Assembly (NCBI GenBank): GCA_015064855.1 | Contig: SVRK01000009.1 | Location: forward strand, 1 to 51,752 | From: Oscillospiraceae bacterium | Lineage (GTDB): Bacteria; Bacillota; Clostridia; Oscillospirales; CAG-272 | Length of the DNA stretch: 51,752 bases | Direction: 5' to 3' | Part shown: positions 34,942 to 41,876 of the stretch, in pieces | How positions within the stretch are numbered: the stretch's first letter is position 1 | Layout of the letters: every line of letters starts with the position of its first letter | Notes under the pieces: model-generated | Seen by the model: only the letters and a program-made list of their open reading frames with translations | The model's database searches: none | Told to the model about the DNA's origin: nothing | Position numbers and translations under genes: made by a program

Positions 34942-34977
34942 TTTAACGTGAATACTCCGTTAAGAGTATCACGCTAA
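34942..34977. repeat. Hairpin adjoining the fold-back array
   Basis: TTTAACGTGAATACTC pairs with GAGTATCACGCTAAA (one mismatch, one bulge; loop CGTTAA). It has no T-run on either side, so it belongs to the repeat element rather than being a terminator for the 34992 gene. Confidence 0.6.
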
Positions 34978-34991
34978 ATCCGTCCGTCTTA

Positions 34992-35204
34992 TTAGTGCTT
35001 TATAATTGGGTGCCACTCGAACCCACCGCAGGTTGTCATCCAGTTAGTTTCGAGATTCCAATATCCTTTTCTGTTCATACATTTACCCTTCGCGTGTGAA
35101 TCGTCTATCATCGCCCAACCGCGAAAGCCATCAAACGATCTTGGTCCTGCCCACCAAGCACAGTTTACACATTGCTTGTAGTGCGGATCTGCCATTCTTG
35201 CCAT
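34992..35204 (-). CDS. Small Cys/Trp-rich protein (70 aa)
   Basis: MARMADPHYKQCVNCAWWAG begins the protein; the four cysteines (CVNC, then KGKCMN and TTCGGF) plus His/Trp residues suggest a small zinc- or iron-binding fold. The SD is AGAGGGGGA and a consensus-like promoter lies at 35237-35265, so it looks expressed. I know similar short CxxC-W proteins from clostridial accessory DNA but cannot name a family or function. It borders the fold-back repeat region. Confidence 0.7.
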   Translation of the reverse strand: MARMADPHYKQCVNCAWWAGPRSFDGFRGWAMIDDSHAKGKCMNRKGYWNLETNWMTTCGGFEWHPIIKH

Positions 35205-35236
35205 AATAATCCCCCTCTTAATCTTTGCTTTTTATC

Positions 35237-35265
35237 ATTATATCATATAAAAACAAGTTTTACAA
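35237..35265 (-). promoter_or_regulatory. Promoter of the 70-aa Cys/Trp gene
   Basis: TTGTAA (35265-35260), 17-bp spacer, TATAAT (35242-35237). Confidence 0.75.
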
Positions 35266-35280
35266 GGGATATAGTACAAC

Positions 35281-35308
35281 AAAAAGCAGACACAGGGGTC
35301 TGCTTTTT
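35281..35308 (-). terminator. Terminator of the sigma-fusion gene
   Basis: AAAAAGCAGAC/GTCTGCTTTTT, loop ACAGGG, about 55 bp beyond the stop at 35363. Same stem as 41045, 41845 and 44762. Confidence 0.85.
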
Positions 35309-35362
35309 GCGAAATATGTTAATGTTAGACTTGAAAACGTCAGTTTTGAAGCCCTTAACCTT

Positions 35363-38300
35363 TTATTTGATTAACGCCTTTGCTCTATCGAGATAGGAAT
35401 AGTAGCTTTCGTGATTTTTTACGTAGTTAAACCATTCCCAGCCGTAGTCAGAGGACAAGGCAAAATACGGCGCTCTTCCATCTGCATCCATTCTAAACCC
35501 ATATTCCATAGGAGCTCTTTCTCCACTTGGCAAAACAATACATTCCGTTCCCTTTATCAGCTTGATACCGCCGAAAACAGCTTCGTCGCCAAGGTCAAGC
35601 TCTTCGCCCGATTCAAAGCTGTTCCATTTTTCATAATACTCAATCGAGGTGTCAAGATACCTAAAGCCGTTTTCTATTTCTCCGTTGCCGAAGCAAGCGG
35701 CACTTCTGACAAGCGAGGTCCAAGCATAAGCGCAATTCCACCCATTTGGCACTTTTCCACCGCCAAAGCTCTCTATCATTTCCATATTGAATTTGCAAAT
35801 TCCTATTGAGCGCGGGGCGTTATTTCTGTGATGTGCGGCACGACAAATAATATGCTCCATAAGATAGAATGTATTTTGAGCATACATTCTATGTGTTTCT
35901 TCCACACTGTTGCATTGATTGTTTTCAATAAATTCACCAAGAACGGAAGAATATGAGGTAATTGGAGATTGATTTTTTCTTATACCCTTATTATCTTCAA
36001 AAATCACTATCTCCCCGTTTTCGTTTTCGTGATACGAATATTCAACTCCTGCAACGTATCCATCGGTCAAATTGGTAGCCTCATAAATTCTTGAAAGTCC
36101 GTCGGCAAAAGGCATATAGCCTTCTCCCTCGCCCTTATAGGAAACCAAATCATATACCGTCTTTATTGCTCCACTGCAATATTCATTGACTACTCTTACA
36201 AGACCAATACCCTCTTTAAAGTAATAGTCCTTGCGTCCCGAGCGGTAATAAAGTCCGCCTTTTAGGCCCTTTGAGTCAAGCGACACCTTAAGGCAATTTT
36301 CAAAAGTTCCCGCCCTTGTTTTAACTGTTCCGCCATCCTCGCATTCGATGCTTGTTTTTACATGATAGGAATCCCCAAACATATATTCATACGTTGGAGA
36401 TGCGCCCTTTTGCCACTCGTTGTTCCAAATACATCCCGTTGCATCCTGTAAAATGCCATAAATATGATTAAACAGAATTCCAATTTCCGCATTCGGGCCG
36501 TTTGTAACCTTCCATTCAAACGACCATCTGAAATCAGCAGAAAGCTTAAAGCAATTCTTTTTCTTTGTTACAATTCCTCTTCTAAAGAAATTCCAATGTC
36601 CTGTAAAGTCAGTTCCCTTGTCGCCTTCAAAAATTCTATTCATGCACTGACCCGCCAGTCTTGCATGAGCCTTTTGAATTTCAGTCGTGGCAAGCTCCTT
36701 TGCCCGTGCAACATATTCCGATACATCTCTTGGATTTTTCGTGTTATCATCGGCATATTCATTTCTTATCGCCAGCACCATATCAACAAAGGAATCCTTG
36801 TCGTATCCATATCTTGCAGACTCAACGTTTGCTTTTAAAACAACAGTCTCCGCATCAAAATGCTCGACCCTGTATCCAATTTTCACATCAAGATAGGTAG
36901 TATTATAGCTCGATACATATTCCCAAGCATTACCATTGGCTAAAGGAAGAAGACCGTTTCCGCCATTGATTTTATATGAGCTTAAAAGTCTTTCCTCAGT
37001 TAAGCCGTCGAGACTGGTTACGCATTTTACTATGCCGATGCCGTCCTTGTAGTAATTTTTATAAGCTCTTACGCCAAGCTCCGTAAACTGCTCGATTTCA
37101 TAAAGCTTACAGCCCTCAAAAACACCTGCCGGGGTTTTTACTGTTTCGTCATCGCTTATGAACTTTAACGTTGTTTTATCTGTGCTGACGTAGGCTTCTC
37201 CGACCCTTAAATCCTTGAAGAAATAGCCGTCAGCAAGTGAAGCATTTCTATAAATCTCATCAGATTTAAAATCATAGGAGTGCATATATCCGTCGTCTAT
37301 TAAATCGTTATTCCAAAAACGAAGCTCGCCTTCGATAAATCTGTACTTTTCAACAATCGTGGCAATTCGATAATTTTGACTGTTTATTTCCTTGTATTTT
37401 TTCTCCTTTATTTCTCCCATCGGCTTTACGCTTGAAGCAAGATAATATTTTTCATCGGTAGGAGTCAAGAGCGATTTTGCCTTTTTAAAAGCCTCGTTTC
37501 CCTTTTCCTTGTTATTCAAATCGTAATAATATACCAAGCCAAGACAATAATATTCAGATGCAAGAGCTTTTTTAAATCCGTGCTTTTCAAGCATTGGAAT
37601 ATTTTTTTCAAGAATTAATTTTTCTCTTACATCCCCATATATATCATATCTTTCTCTTGCTAGGATAAACTCCATTGCCTCCTCGTTTTTGCCCTTTAAA
37701 GCAGCTTCCTTTATTCTTTCAAAAAGCTCGTCGTTTTTTGCACCCGGCATCCACCACCAGCCGCTATGCAACACATCTGCAAGTGCATGATATTTCTTTT
37801 TAGACTCAGGCAAGCCTTCGACATCCTTCAAAACATCCTTATATATAGTTTCAAAACCGTCTTTGTTGTTTTTAAGTCGCCAGAGCTTAAGCTCCTCAAC
37901 CTTTTTCATTACCTTTTCAACTAAGGTATCGTTCCATTTTTCATTCATAGCACACAGCTCCTTTCTCATTCTCTTTCTGCCGTCGTTAAGTTGCCATTTA
38001 ACCGTGCCTTCACTAATGCTTAGCTTTTTCGCAATCTCGAGTATGGAAAGTCCGTCAAAATAATATAGTCTTATTATGTTCTTTACCTTTTCGGGAAGCC
38101 TTTCAAGGCTGTTTTTCACCTCGTCCTTTTCTTCCTTATCAATATATTTTTCTTCGGGACTCATGCTTTGAGTAGCTATTTCATAATTTTCTAGCTGGTC
38201 AAGTGGCACAATGCCTCGGTATCTTCTTATCGTAGAAAGAGCACAGTTTTTTGCGATTTTGCACACCCAAGATGCAAATTTGCTCGGCTCTGACAAGGTG

Positions 38301-38488
38301 TTTAGCTTCATCCAGGCAGTTACAAACGCATCCTGCGCCGCGTCCTCTGCCATAAATTGATTTCGCACCACGCTATTGGCAGACGCTATAACCGAGCTTT
38401 GATAGCGAACAACCAAAGCCTCATACGCCCTTTGTTCTCCCGACAAGGTAAGTAATACCAAGGTTTCATCTGTTTGATTTCTGTACAC
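35363..38488 (-). CDS. ECF sigma factor with very large C-terminal sensor-like extension (1041 aa)
   Basis: The GTG start at 38488 has AAAGGAG upstream. Residues 1-85 form sigma region 2 (FMAEDAAQDAFVTAWMKL, FASWVCKIAKNCALS). Residues 120-175 form region 4 (LPEKVKNIIRLYYFDGLSIL, EIAKKLSISEGTVKWQL), as in ordinary ECF factors of about 180 aa. Some 850 soluble residues follow, with a helical, TPR-like part (about 200-345) and then two beta-rich units. Each unit contains a T-x-AG-x-F-[EN]-[GN]-C core and a following YY...GIG[IL]V motif (AGVFEGCKLYE ... DGIGIVKCV and AGTFENCLKVS ... EGIGLVRVV). No membrane segment and no anti-sigma gene adjoin. Inferred: the extension regulates the sigma factor directly. 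The organisation is unusual. Confidence 0.88.
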   Translation of the reverse strand: MYRNQTDETLVLLTLSGEQRAYEALVVRYQSSVIASANSVVRNQFMAEDAAQDAFVTAWMKLNTLSEPSKFASWVCKIAKNCALSTIRRYRGIVPLDQLENYEIATQSMSPEEKYIDKEEKDEVKNSLERLPEKVKNIIRLYYFDGLSILEIAKKLSISEGTVKWQLNDGRKRMRKELCAMNEKWNDTLVEKVMKKVEELKLWRLKNNKDGFETIYKDVLKDVEGLPESKKKYHALADVLHSGWWWMPGAKNDELFERIKEAALKGKNEEAMEFILARERYDIYGDVREKLILEKNIPMLEKHGFKKALASEYYCLGLVYYYDLNNKEKGNEAFKKAKSLLTPTDEKYYLASSVKPMGEIKEKKYKEINSQNYRIATIVEKYRFIEGELRFWNNDLIDDGYMHSYDFKSDEIYRNASLADGYFFKDLRVGEAYVSTDKTTLKFISDDETVKTPAGVFEGCKLYEIEQFTELGVRAYKNYYKDGIGIVKCVTSLDGLTEERLLSSYKINGGNGLLPLANGNAWEYVSSYNTTYLDVKIGYRVEHFDAETVVLKANVESARYGYDKDSFVDMVLAIRNEYADDNTKNPRDVSEYVARAKELATTEIQKAHARLAGQCMNRIFEGDKGTDFTGHWNFFRRGIVTKKKNCFKLSADFRWSFEWKVTNGPNAEIGILFNHIYGILQDATGCIWNNEWQKGASPTYEYMFGDSYHVKTSIECEDGGTVKTRAGTFENCLKVSLDSKGLKGGLYYRSGRKDYYFKEGIGLVRVVNEYCSGAIKTVYDLVSYKGEGEGYMPFADGLSRIYEATNLTDGYVAGVEYSYHENENGEIVIFEDNKGIRKNQSPITSYSSVLGEFIENNQCNSVEETHRMYAQNTFYLMEHIICRAAHHRNNAPRSIGICKFNMEMIESFGGGKVPNGWNCAYAWTSLVRSAACFGNGEIENGFRYLDTSIEYYEKWNSFESGEELDLGDEAVFGGIKLIKGTECIVLPSGERAPMEYGFRMDADGRAPYFALSSDYGWEWFNYVKNHESYYSYLDRAKALIK

Positions 38489-38528
38489 GTTAGACTCTCC
38501 TTTCAGCTGATTTTTGAGTACTCATCTT

Positions 38529-38556
38529 TAAGATGCAGTACAATGAGAAAAGGTTG
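38529..38556 (-). promoter_or_regulatory. Possible ECF-type autoregulatory promoter
   Basis: CAACCTTTT (38556-38548) and GCATCTTA (38536-38529) have the AAC-type -35 and [CG]-TCT-A-type -10 look of ECF promoters. They lie 41 bp before the sigma-fusion start. Inference only. Confidence 0.35.
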
Positions 38557-38588
38557 GGTATTTTTAAAAAAATGCTATGAATAATTTA

Positions 38589-38617
38589 ATTTTATCACAA
38601 TTTGTCTGAAAACGCAA
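38589..38617 (-). promoter_or_regulatory. Sigma-A promoter of the sigma-fusion gene
   Basis: TTGCGT (38617-38612), 17-bp spacer, TAAAAT (38594-38589). 38618-38690 holds nothing else recognisable. Confidence 0.55.
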
Positions 38618-38698
38618 ACTGAAATGGTTGAATTTTCACACCTAACTGCACTGCGGCTGCCTAGCGAAGCAATGAGTATATTTCTTTTTGATTTTTAC

Positions 38699-38727
38699 TT
38701 GCTTATTAATCTTAAAATTGCTATAAT
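38699..38727 (+). promoter_or_regulatory. Promoter of the SGNH hydrolase gene
   Basis: TTGCTT (38699-38704), 17-bp spacer, TATAAT (38722-38727). Confidence 0.75.
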
Positions 38728-38767
38728 TAGTATATAGTACTACAAAAAATAAAAAGGAGTGATACAA

Positions 38768-39418
38768 ATGTTAAAAAACAAGATGCTATCCATTCTAGGG
38801 GATAGCGTATCTACATACGAGGGTGCATCAAATAATGCAAGTGCGAACAAAACCACGTACCACAACCCATATTTTTACTGCGATCCATTCCCTCTAGAGA
38901 AAACATATTGGAAAAGGCTGATTGATAACCTTGGTCTAACTCTATGCGTCAACAATTCCTGGTCTGGCGGAAATTTAAGCGGAAGAGATATGGAAAGCTC
39001 CGGTGTAAACCGCGCACAAAACCTTTCACGTGACGATGGCACATCGCCCGATATTATCATTGTATTTATGGGTTTGAACGATCTTGGTCGAAACGTAGAC
39101 GCTTCTTTGTTCTTTTCAGATTATGAAAAAGCACTACTTACAATAAAGGAAAAGCATCCGTCAGCCAAGGTTTGTTGCGTAAATCTCCCTGACCGTGATA
39201 TTTCCTTTAAAAAAAGAACCTTACTTTTTAATGAGCAAATTGAAAAGGCTACGAAAAGCGTAGGCGAAAATTTTTTCATAGCCGATTTATTTAATAGCCG
39301 ACTAAACAATGATTTTTACTATATGAACACCGTTGATGGACTACATCCGGATGAGGACGGAATGAAAATTATTGCAGAAATTGTTGAAGACGCAATAAAA
39401 ACGCACTACAACGCATAA
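38768..39418 (+). CDS. SGNH/GDSL-family hydrolase (216 aa)
   Basis: The ATG at 38768, eight bases after AAGGAG, is preferred to the GTG at 38759, which overlaps that ribosome site. Block I is SILGDSVSTYEG (catalytic Ser), block II has GGNLSGRD, block III MGLNDLG, and block V DGLHPDEDGM supplies Asp and His. No signal peptide, so a cytoplasmic esterase or deacetylase of small esters or acetylated sugars is the likely role. It is single-gene, with its own promoter and a long bidirectional terminator. The substrate is unknown. Confidence 0.88.
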   Translation: MLKNKMLSILGDSVSTYEGASNNASANKTTYHNPYFYCDPFPLEKTYWKRLIDNLGLTLCVNNSWSGGNLSGRDMESSGVNRAQNLSRDDGTSPDIIIVFMGLNDLGRNVDASLFFSDYEKALLTIKEKHPSAKVCCVNLPDRDISFKKRTLLFNEQIEKATKSVGENFFIADLFNSRLNNDFYYMNTVDGLHPDEDGMKIIAEIVEDAIKTHYNA

Positions 39419-39481
39419 AAAAAGCATATCGCATTTGAAGCGACTCGCATTTAGCTCACTTCAATTTGCGATATGCTTTTT
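39418..39481. terminator. Long bidirectional terminator between convergent genes
   Basis: AAAAAAGCATATCGCA pairs with TGCGATATGCTTTTT, extended inward by TTGAAG/CTTCAA. A- and T-runs flank it on both sides. Confidence 0.88.
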
Positions 39482-39485
39482 AACG

Positions 39486-40274
39486 TTAGTCCTCAATAAC
39501 AACACAGTTAACCTTACCACTTCTCGGAGTTGAGGCATCAATCGCCAATATTCCCTCCGCACGAAATGGTGAAAAATCCGCATTCTCTCCCCATTCGCTA
39601 CATCTCTCTTCAATATAGGCGTGACCATATGATGTGTGCCAATGCCCACAAACTATAGTTTTTCCAGGCTCAATAATTTTAAATTTACACGCCAAATCCA
39701 TTCCGTTAAACCAACGTGCACATCTCCAATTACCAGCATCCGCATTTCTCCAATCAGGATTATACTTGCAGTCAACAAGCGGTCTGTATCCTTCGGCAAA
39801 GCAAGGAATCCAACCATGCGTGAAAACATAATTTGGGGTTTCGTAATAATCAACACCAATCGGTAATAGCTCCTTGTAAAATGGGGATTGCATCACTCTT
39901 CTAACAAGCTCATCCGGACTTTTATACGCCTCATTCTCACTCATTTCACCAATTTGAAGCAAGCTATCCCAGGTCTTATTAAAATAATGCGCCGACATAC
40001 CACTTGCAATCTCGTGTACTCCGCCGCGCGCAATTTCTTGTAAGCACTGAACAAGCAAATCCTCGTGATTGCCCAGTATGTAAACAAGCCTTCCCTCTTT
40101 TTTTAGCCGAAGCATAAGCTCTATTAGCTTGCTCGCCTCGTTGCCTCTGTCAAGCATATCCCCACACACAATAAGCTTACAGGGCTCCGTATCGGCAAAA
40201 AAGCCCACCTCGTCAAGCGCTTTTTTGAGTTCAGTATAATATCCGTGAACGTCTGCTACAACGTAATATTTCAA
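39486..40274 (-). CDS. PPP-family metallophosphoesterase (262 aa), second of a coupled pair
   Basis: The start is taken as TTG at 40274, seven bases after AAGGAGGA. This places the start just before the conserved core (YYVVADVHGYYTEL), whereas the longer ATG frame would run 75 bases into the upstream gene. The TTG overlaps the upstream stop (TTGA). Motifs: ADVHGYY, VCGDMLDRGNEA, LGNHEDLL, FTHGW and CGHWHTSYGH, all metal ligands present. The family includes Ser/Thr phosphatases and Ap4A-type hydrolases; the substrate is unassigned. It is a diverged paralogue of the gene just upstream, which suggests a pair with complementary specificity or a heteromer. Confidence 0.88.
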   Translation of the reverse strand: MKYYVVADVHGYYTELKKALDEVGFFADTEPCKLIVCGDMLDRGNEASKLIELMLRLKKEGRLVYILGNHEDLLVQCLQEIARGGVHEIASGMSAHYFNKTWDSLLQIGEMSENEAYKSPDELVRRVMQSPFYKELLPIGVDYYETPNYVFTHGWIPCFAEGYRPLVDCKYNPDWRNADAGNWRCARWFNGMDLACKFKIIEPGKTIVCGHWHTSYGHAYIEERCSEWGENADFSPFRAEGILAIDASTPRSGKVNCVVIED

Positions 40275-40969
40275 AATATTTCCTCCTTGCTTACATATAT
40301 AGTACTTAAAGTGTCGATACAGAAACACCCAAGCACTCCGCTTCTCCAAGCACCGGTGTCAAGGTGTATTTTATAAAAATCCTTTACCTCTTTCGGTTCC
40401 ATATCCTTTCTTCTGCAATACGCTAAAATTCTGTTTTCTCCACAAATACAATTGGTTTCTGTATGCCCAAAGAAAACACACTTGGAACTACCATGCATAA
40501 CATCTGGATTTTTGAATTTCCTATCATAAACTAAATACTCAATATCAACGGAAGCCAAGGGAAATAGCTTCTTGGAATCATCCATTGGAACTCCGGCGTG
40601 CACACAAATAAAATCTTCCTCCTCTATGTACGATGGCAAGCCCTCGAGCCAATCCACCAATTTCCAATCAAGAAATTTTCCGTCCTCGCAAAAATATTTC
40701 TGTAATTTTTTCAAGACCTCGTCAAAATCATCAGGCGAGCTACGTAAAAGTGAATTATAATAGTTTAAAAACGCAAGCTCGTGGTTCCCTATAATGCAGT
40801 GCATATTCTCAAAGCTCGATATGTATCTAGCTAACTGAATAGATTTTTCCCCTTTGTCTATAATATCACCGCAAATATAAATTGTATCATTTTCAGAAAA
40901 CTCAATGCGCTTAAGCAAGGCGCAAAAGAGATCATATTCCCCGTGTATATCCGATAAAACGTATCTCAT
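40271..40969 (-). CDS. PPP-family metallophosphoesterase (232 aa), first of a coupled pair
   Basis: ATG 40969 (SD GGGAGAA) is preferred to the TTG four codons upstream, which would sit in the ribosome site. Motifs: LSDIHGEYDL, CGDIIDKGEKS, IGNHELAF, CVHAGVP and FFGHTETN, the complete PPP/ApaH-like set. DTGAWRSGVLGCFCID near the C-terminus is also typical of this group. Its last four bases are shared with the start of the next gene. No protein kinase or two-component gene is near, so the regulatory target is unknown. Confidence 0.88.
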   Translation of the reverse strand: MRYVLSDIHGEYDLFCALLKRIEFSENDTIYICGDIIDKGEKSIQLARYISSFENMHCIIGNHELAFLNYYNSLLRSSPDDFDEVLKKLQKYFCEDGKFLDWKLVDWLEGLPSYIEEEDFICVHAGVPMDDSKKLFPLASVDIEYLVYDRKFKNPDVMHGSSKCVFFGHTETNCICGENRILAYCRRKDMEPKEVKDFYKIHLDTGAWRSGVLGCFCIDTLSTIYVSKEEIF

Positions 40970-41044
40970 TTGTTCTCCCAAATTCTCAAAGATTTTGTCT
41001 ATTTAACCTCTCTTTGATTAATTATAAATTTATATAGAACAGCC

Positions 41045-41074
41045 AAAAAAGCAGACACAGGGGTCTGATTTTTT
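41045..41074 (-). terminator. Terminator of the CE1-like esterase gene
   Basis: CAGAC/GTCTG core with loop ACAGGG and flanking A6/T6. It has the same sequence as the terminator at 35281 except for one changed base in the right arm, which shortens the stem. Confidence 0.7.
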
Positions 41075-41081
41075 GCAGCTT

Positions 41082-41732
41082 TTATTTCTTTTTAAGCTTA
41101 TGAGAAAGCAGCCAGGTATATAGCTCGTCGCCCTCGTAGGCATAATCCCAAGCGTTATGATAAACGCCCTTTAGCACCTTTATTTCGGCATTTCCGCCAC
41201 GCTTATTGATGGATTTTACCATTTCGATGCTGTTCTCTATTGGAACTACCTCATCGCAATCTCCATGATATACCATTATTGGTGTGTTTACAAGCGCCTC
41301 ACCGAACCAATAAATTCCGCTTCCGCAAATAGGTGCAATTGCGGCAAAGCGGTCGCGCTCCGCCATTGCAAGCATCCAAGTGCCTGTGCCGCCCATCGAA
41401 AGCCCTGTCAGATATACTCTATCTCTGTCAACAGGCAAGGTGTCGCATATATAATCAAGAAATGCCACCAAGGATTCCGTGTAGCACGCCCAATACTTAT
41501 CGCGCGGACACTGAGGGGCAATGCAAATAAACGGATACTCCTTGCCGTTTTCCCTTACTCTCTTTAAAAATCCGTGACGACAAACGTCTTCAAGGTTTTC
41601 GCCCCATTCCCCCGCTCCATGCAAAAAGAAAACAAGCGGATATTTCTTGCTTTCATCAAAATCCTTTGGTAAATATTTTACGTATCTAAAGTTAAAGTGA
41701 TTTTCACTTTCCCATTGATGTTTAGTGTACAT
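41082..41732 (-). CDS. Alpha/beta-hydrolase, CE1 / PHB-depolymerase-like esterase (216 aa)
   Basis: The ATG at 41732 (SD AGGAG) is used; the longer in-frame start at 41876 lies upstream of the promoter. FFLHGAGEWGEN carries the oxyanion region, TGLSMGGTGTW the nucleophilic Ser, HGDCDEVVP the acid Asp and GVYHNAWDYAY the His: a complete triad in family order. CE1-like enzymes remove feruloyl or acetyl groups from plant polysaccharides. Without a signal peptide it would act on imported oligosaccharides. Single gene with its own promoter and terminator. Confidence 0.88.
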   Translation of the reverse strand: MYTKHQWESENHFNFRYVKYLPKDFDESKKYPLVFFLHGAGEWGENLEDVCRHGFLKRVRENGKEYPFICIAPQCPRDKYWACYTESLVAFLDYICDTLPVDRDRVYLTGLSMGGTGTWMLAMAERDRFAAIAPICGSGIYWFGEALVNTPIMVYHGDCDEVVPIENSIEMVKSINKRGGNAEIKVLKGVYHNAWDYAYEGDELYTWLLSHKLKKK

Positions 41733-41763
41733 ATTTATAGCTCCTATATTTTTCGTTTTCTTT

Positions 41764-41791
41764 ATTATATCACAGAAAATGTATATTGCAA
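41764..41791 (-). promoter_or_regulatory. Promoter of the CE1-like esterase gene
   Basis: TTGCAA (41791-41786), 16-bp spacer, TATAAT (41769-41764). Confidence 0.7.
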
Positions 41792-41844
41792 GTAAAAAGT
41801 CGGCTTTAATATTTTCCAAGCGAACAAAACACCTATTAAAAAGC

Positions 41845-41873
41845 AAAAAAGCAGACACTGGGTCTGCTTTTTT
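41845..41873 (-). terminator. Terminator of the LRR protein gene at 41877
   Basis: AAAAAAGCAGAC, loop ACTGG, GTCTGCTTTTTT. It begins three bases after the stop codon. Confidence 0.88.
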
Positions 41874-41876
41874 CAT

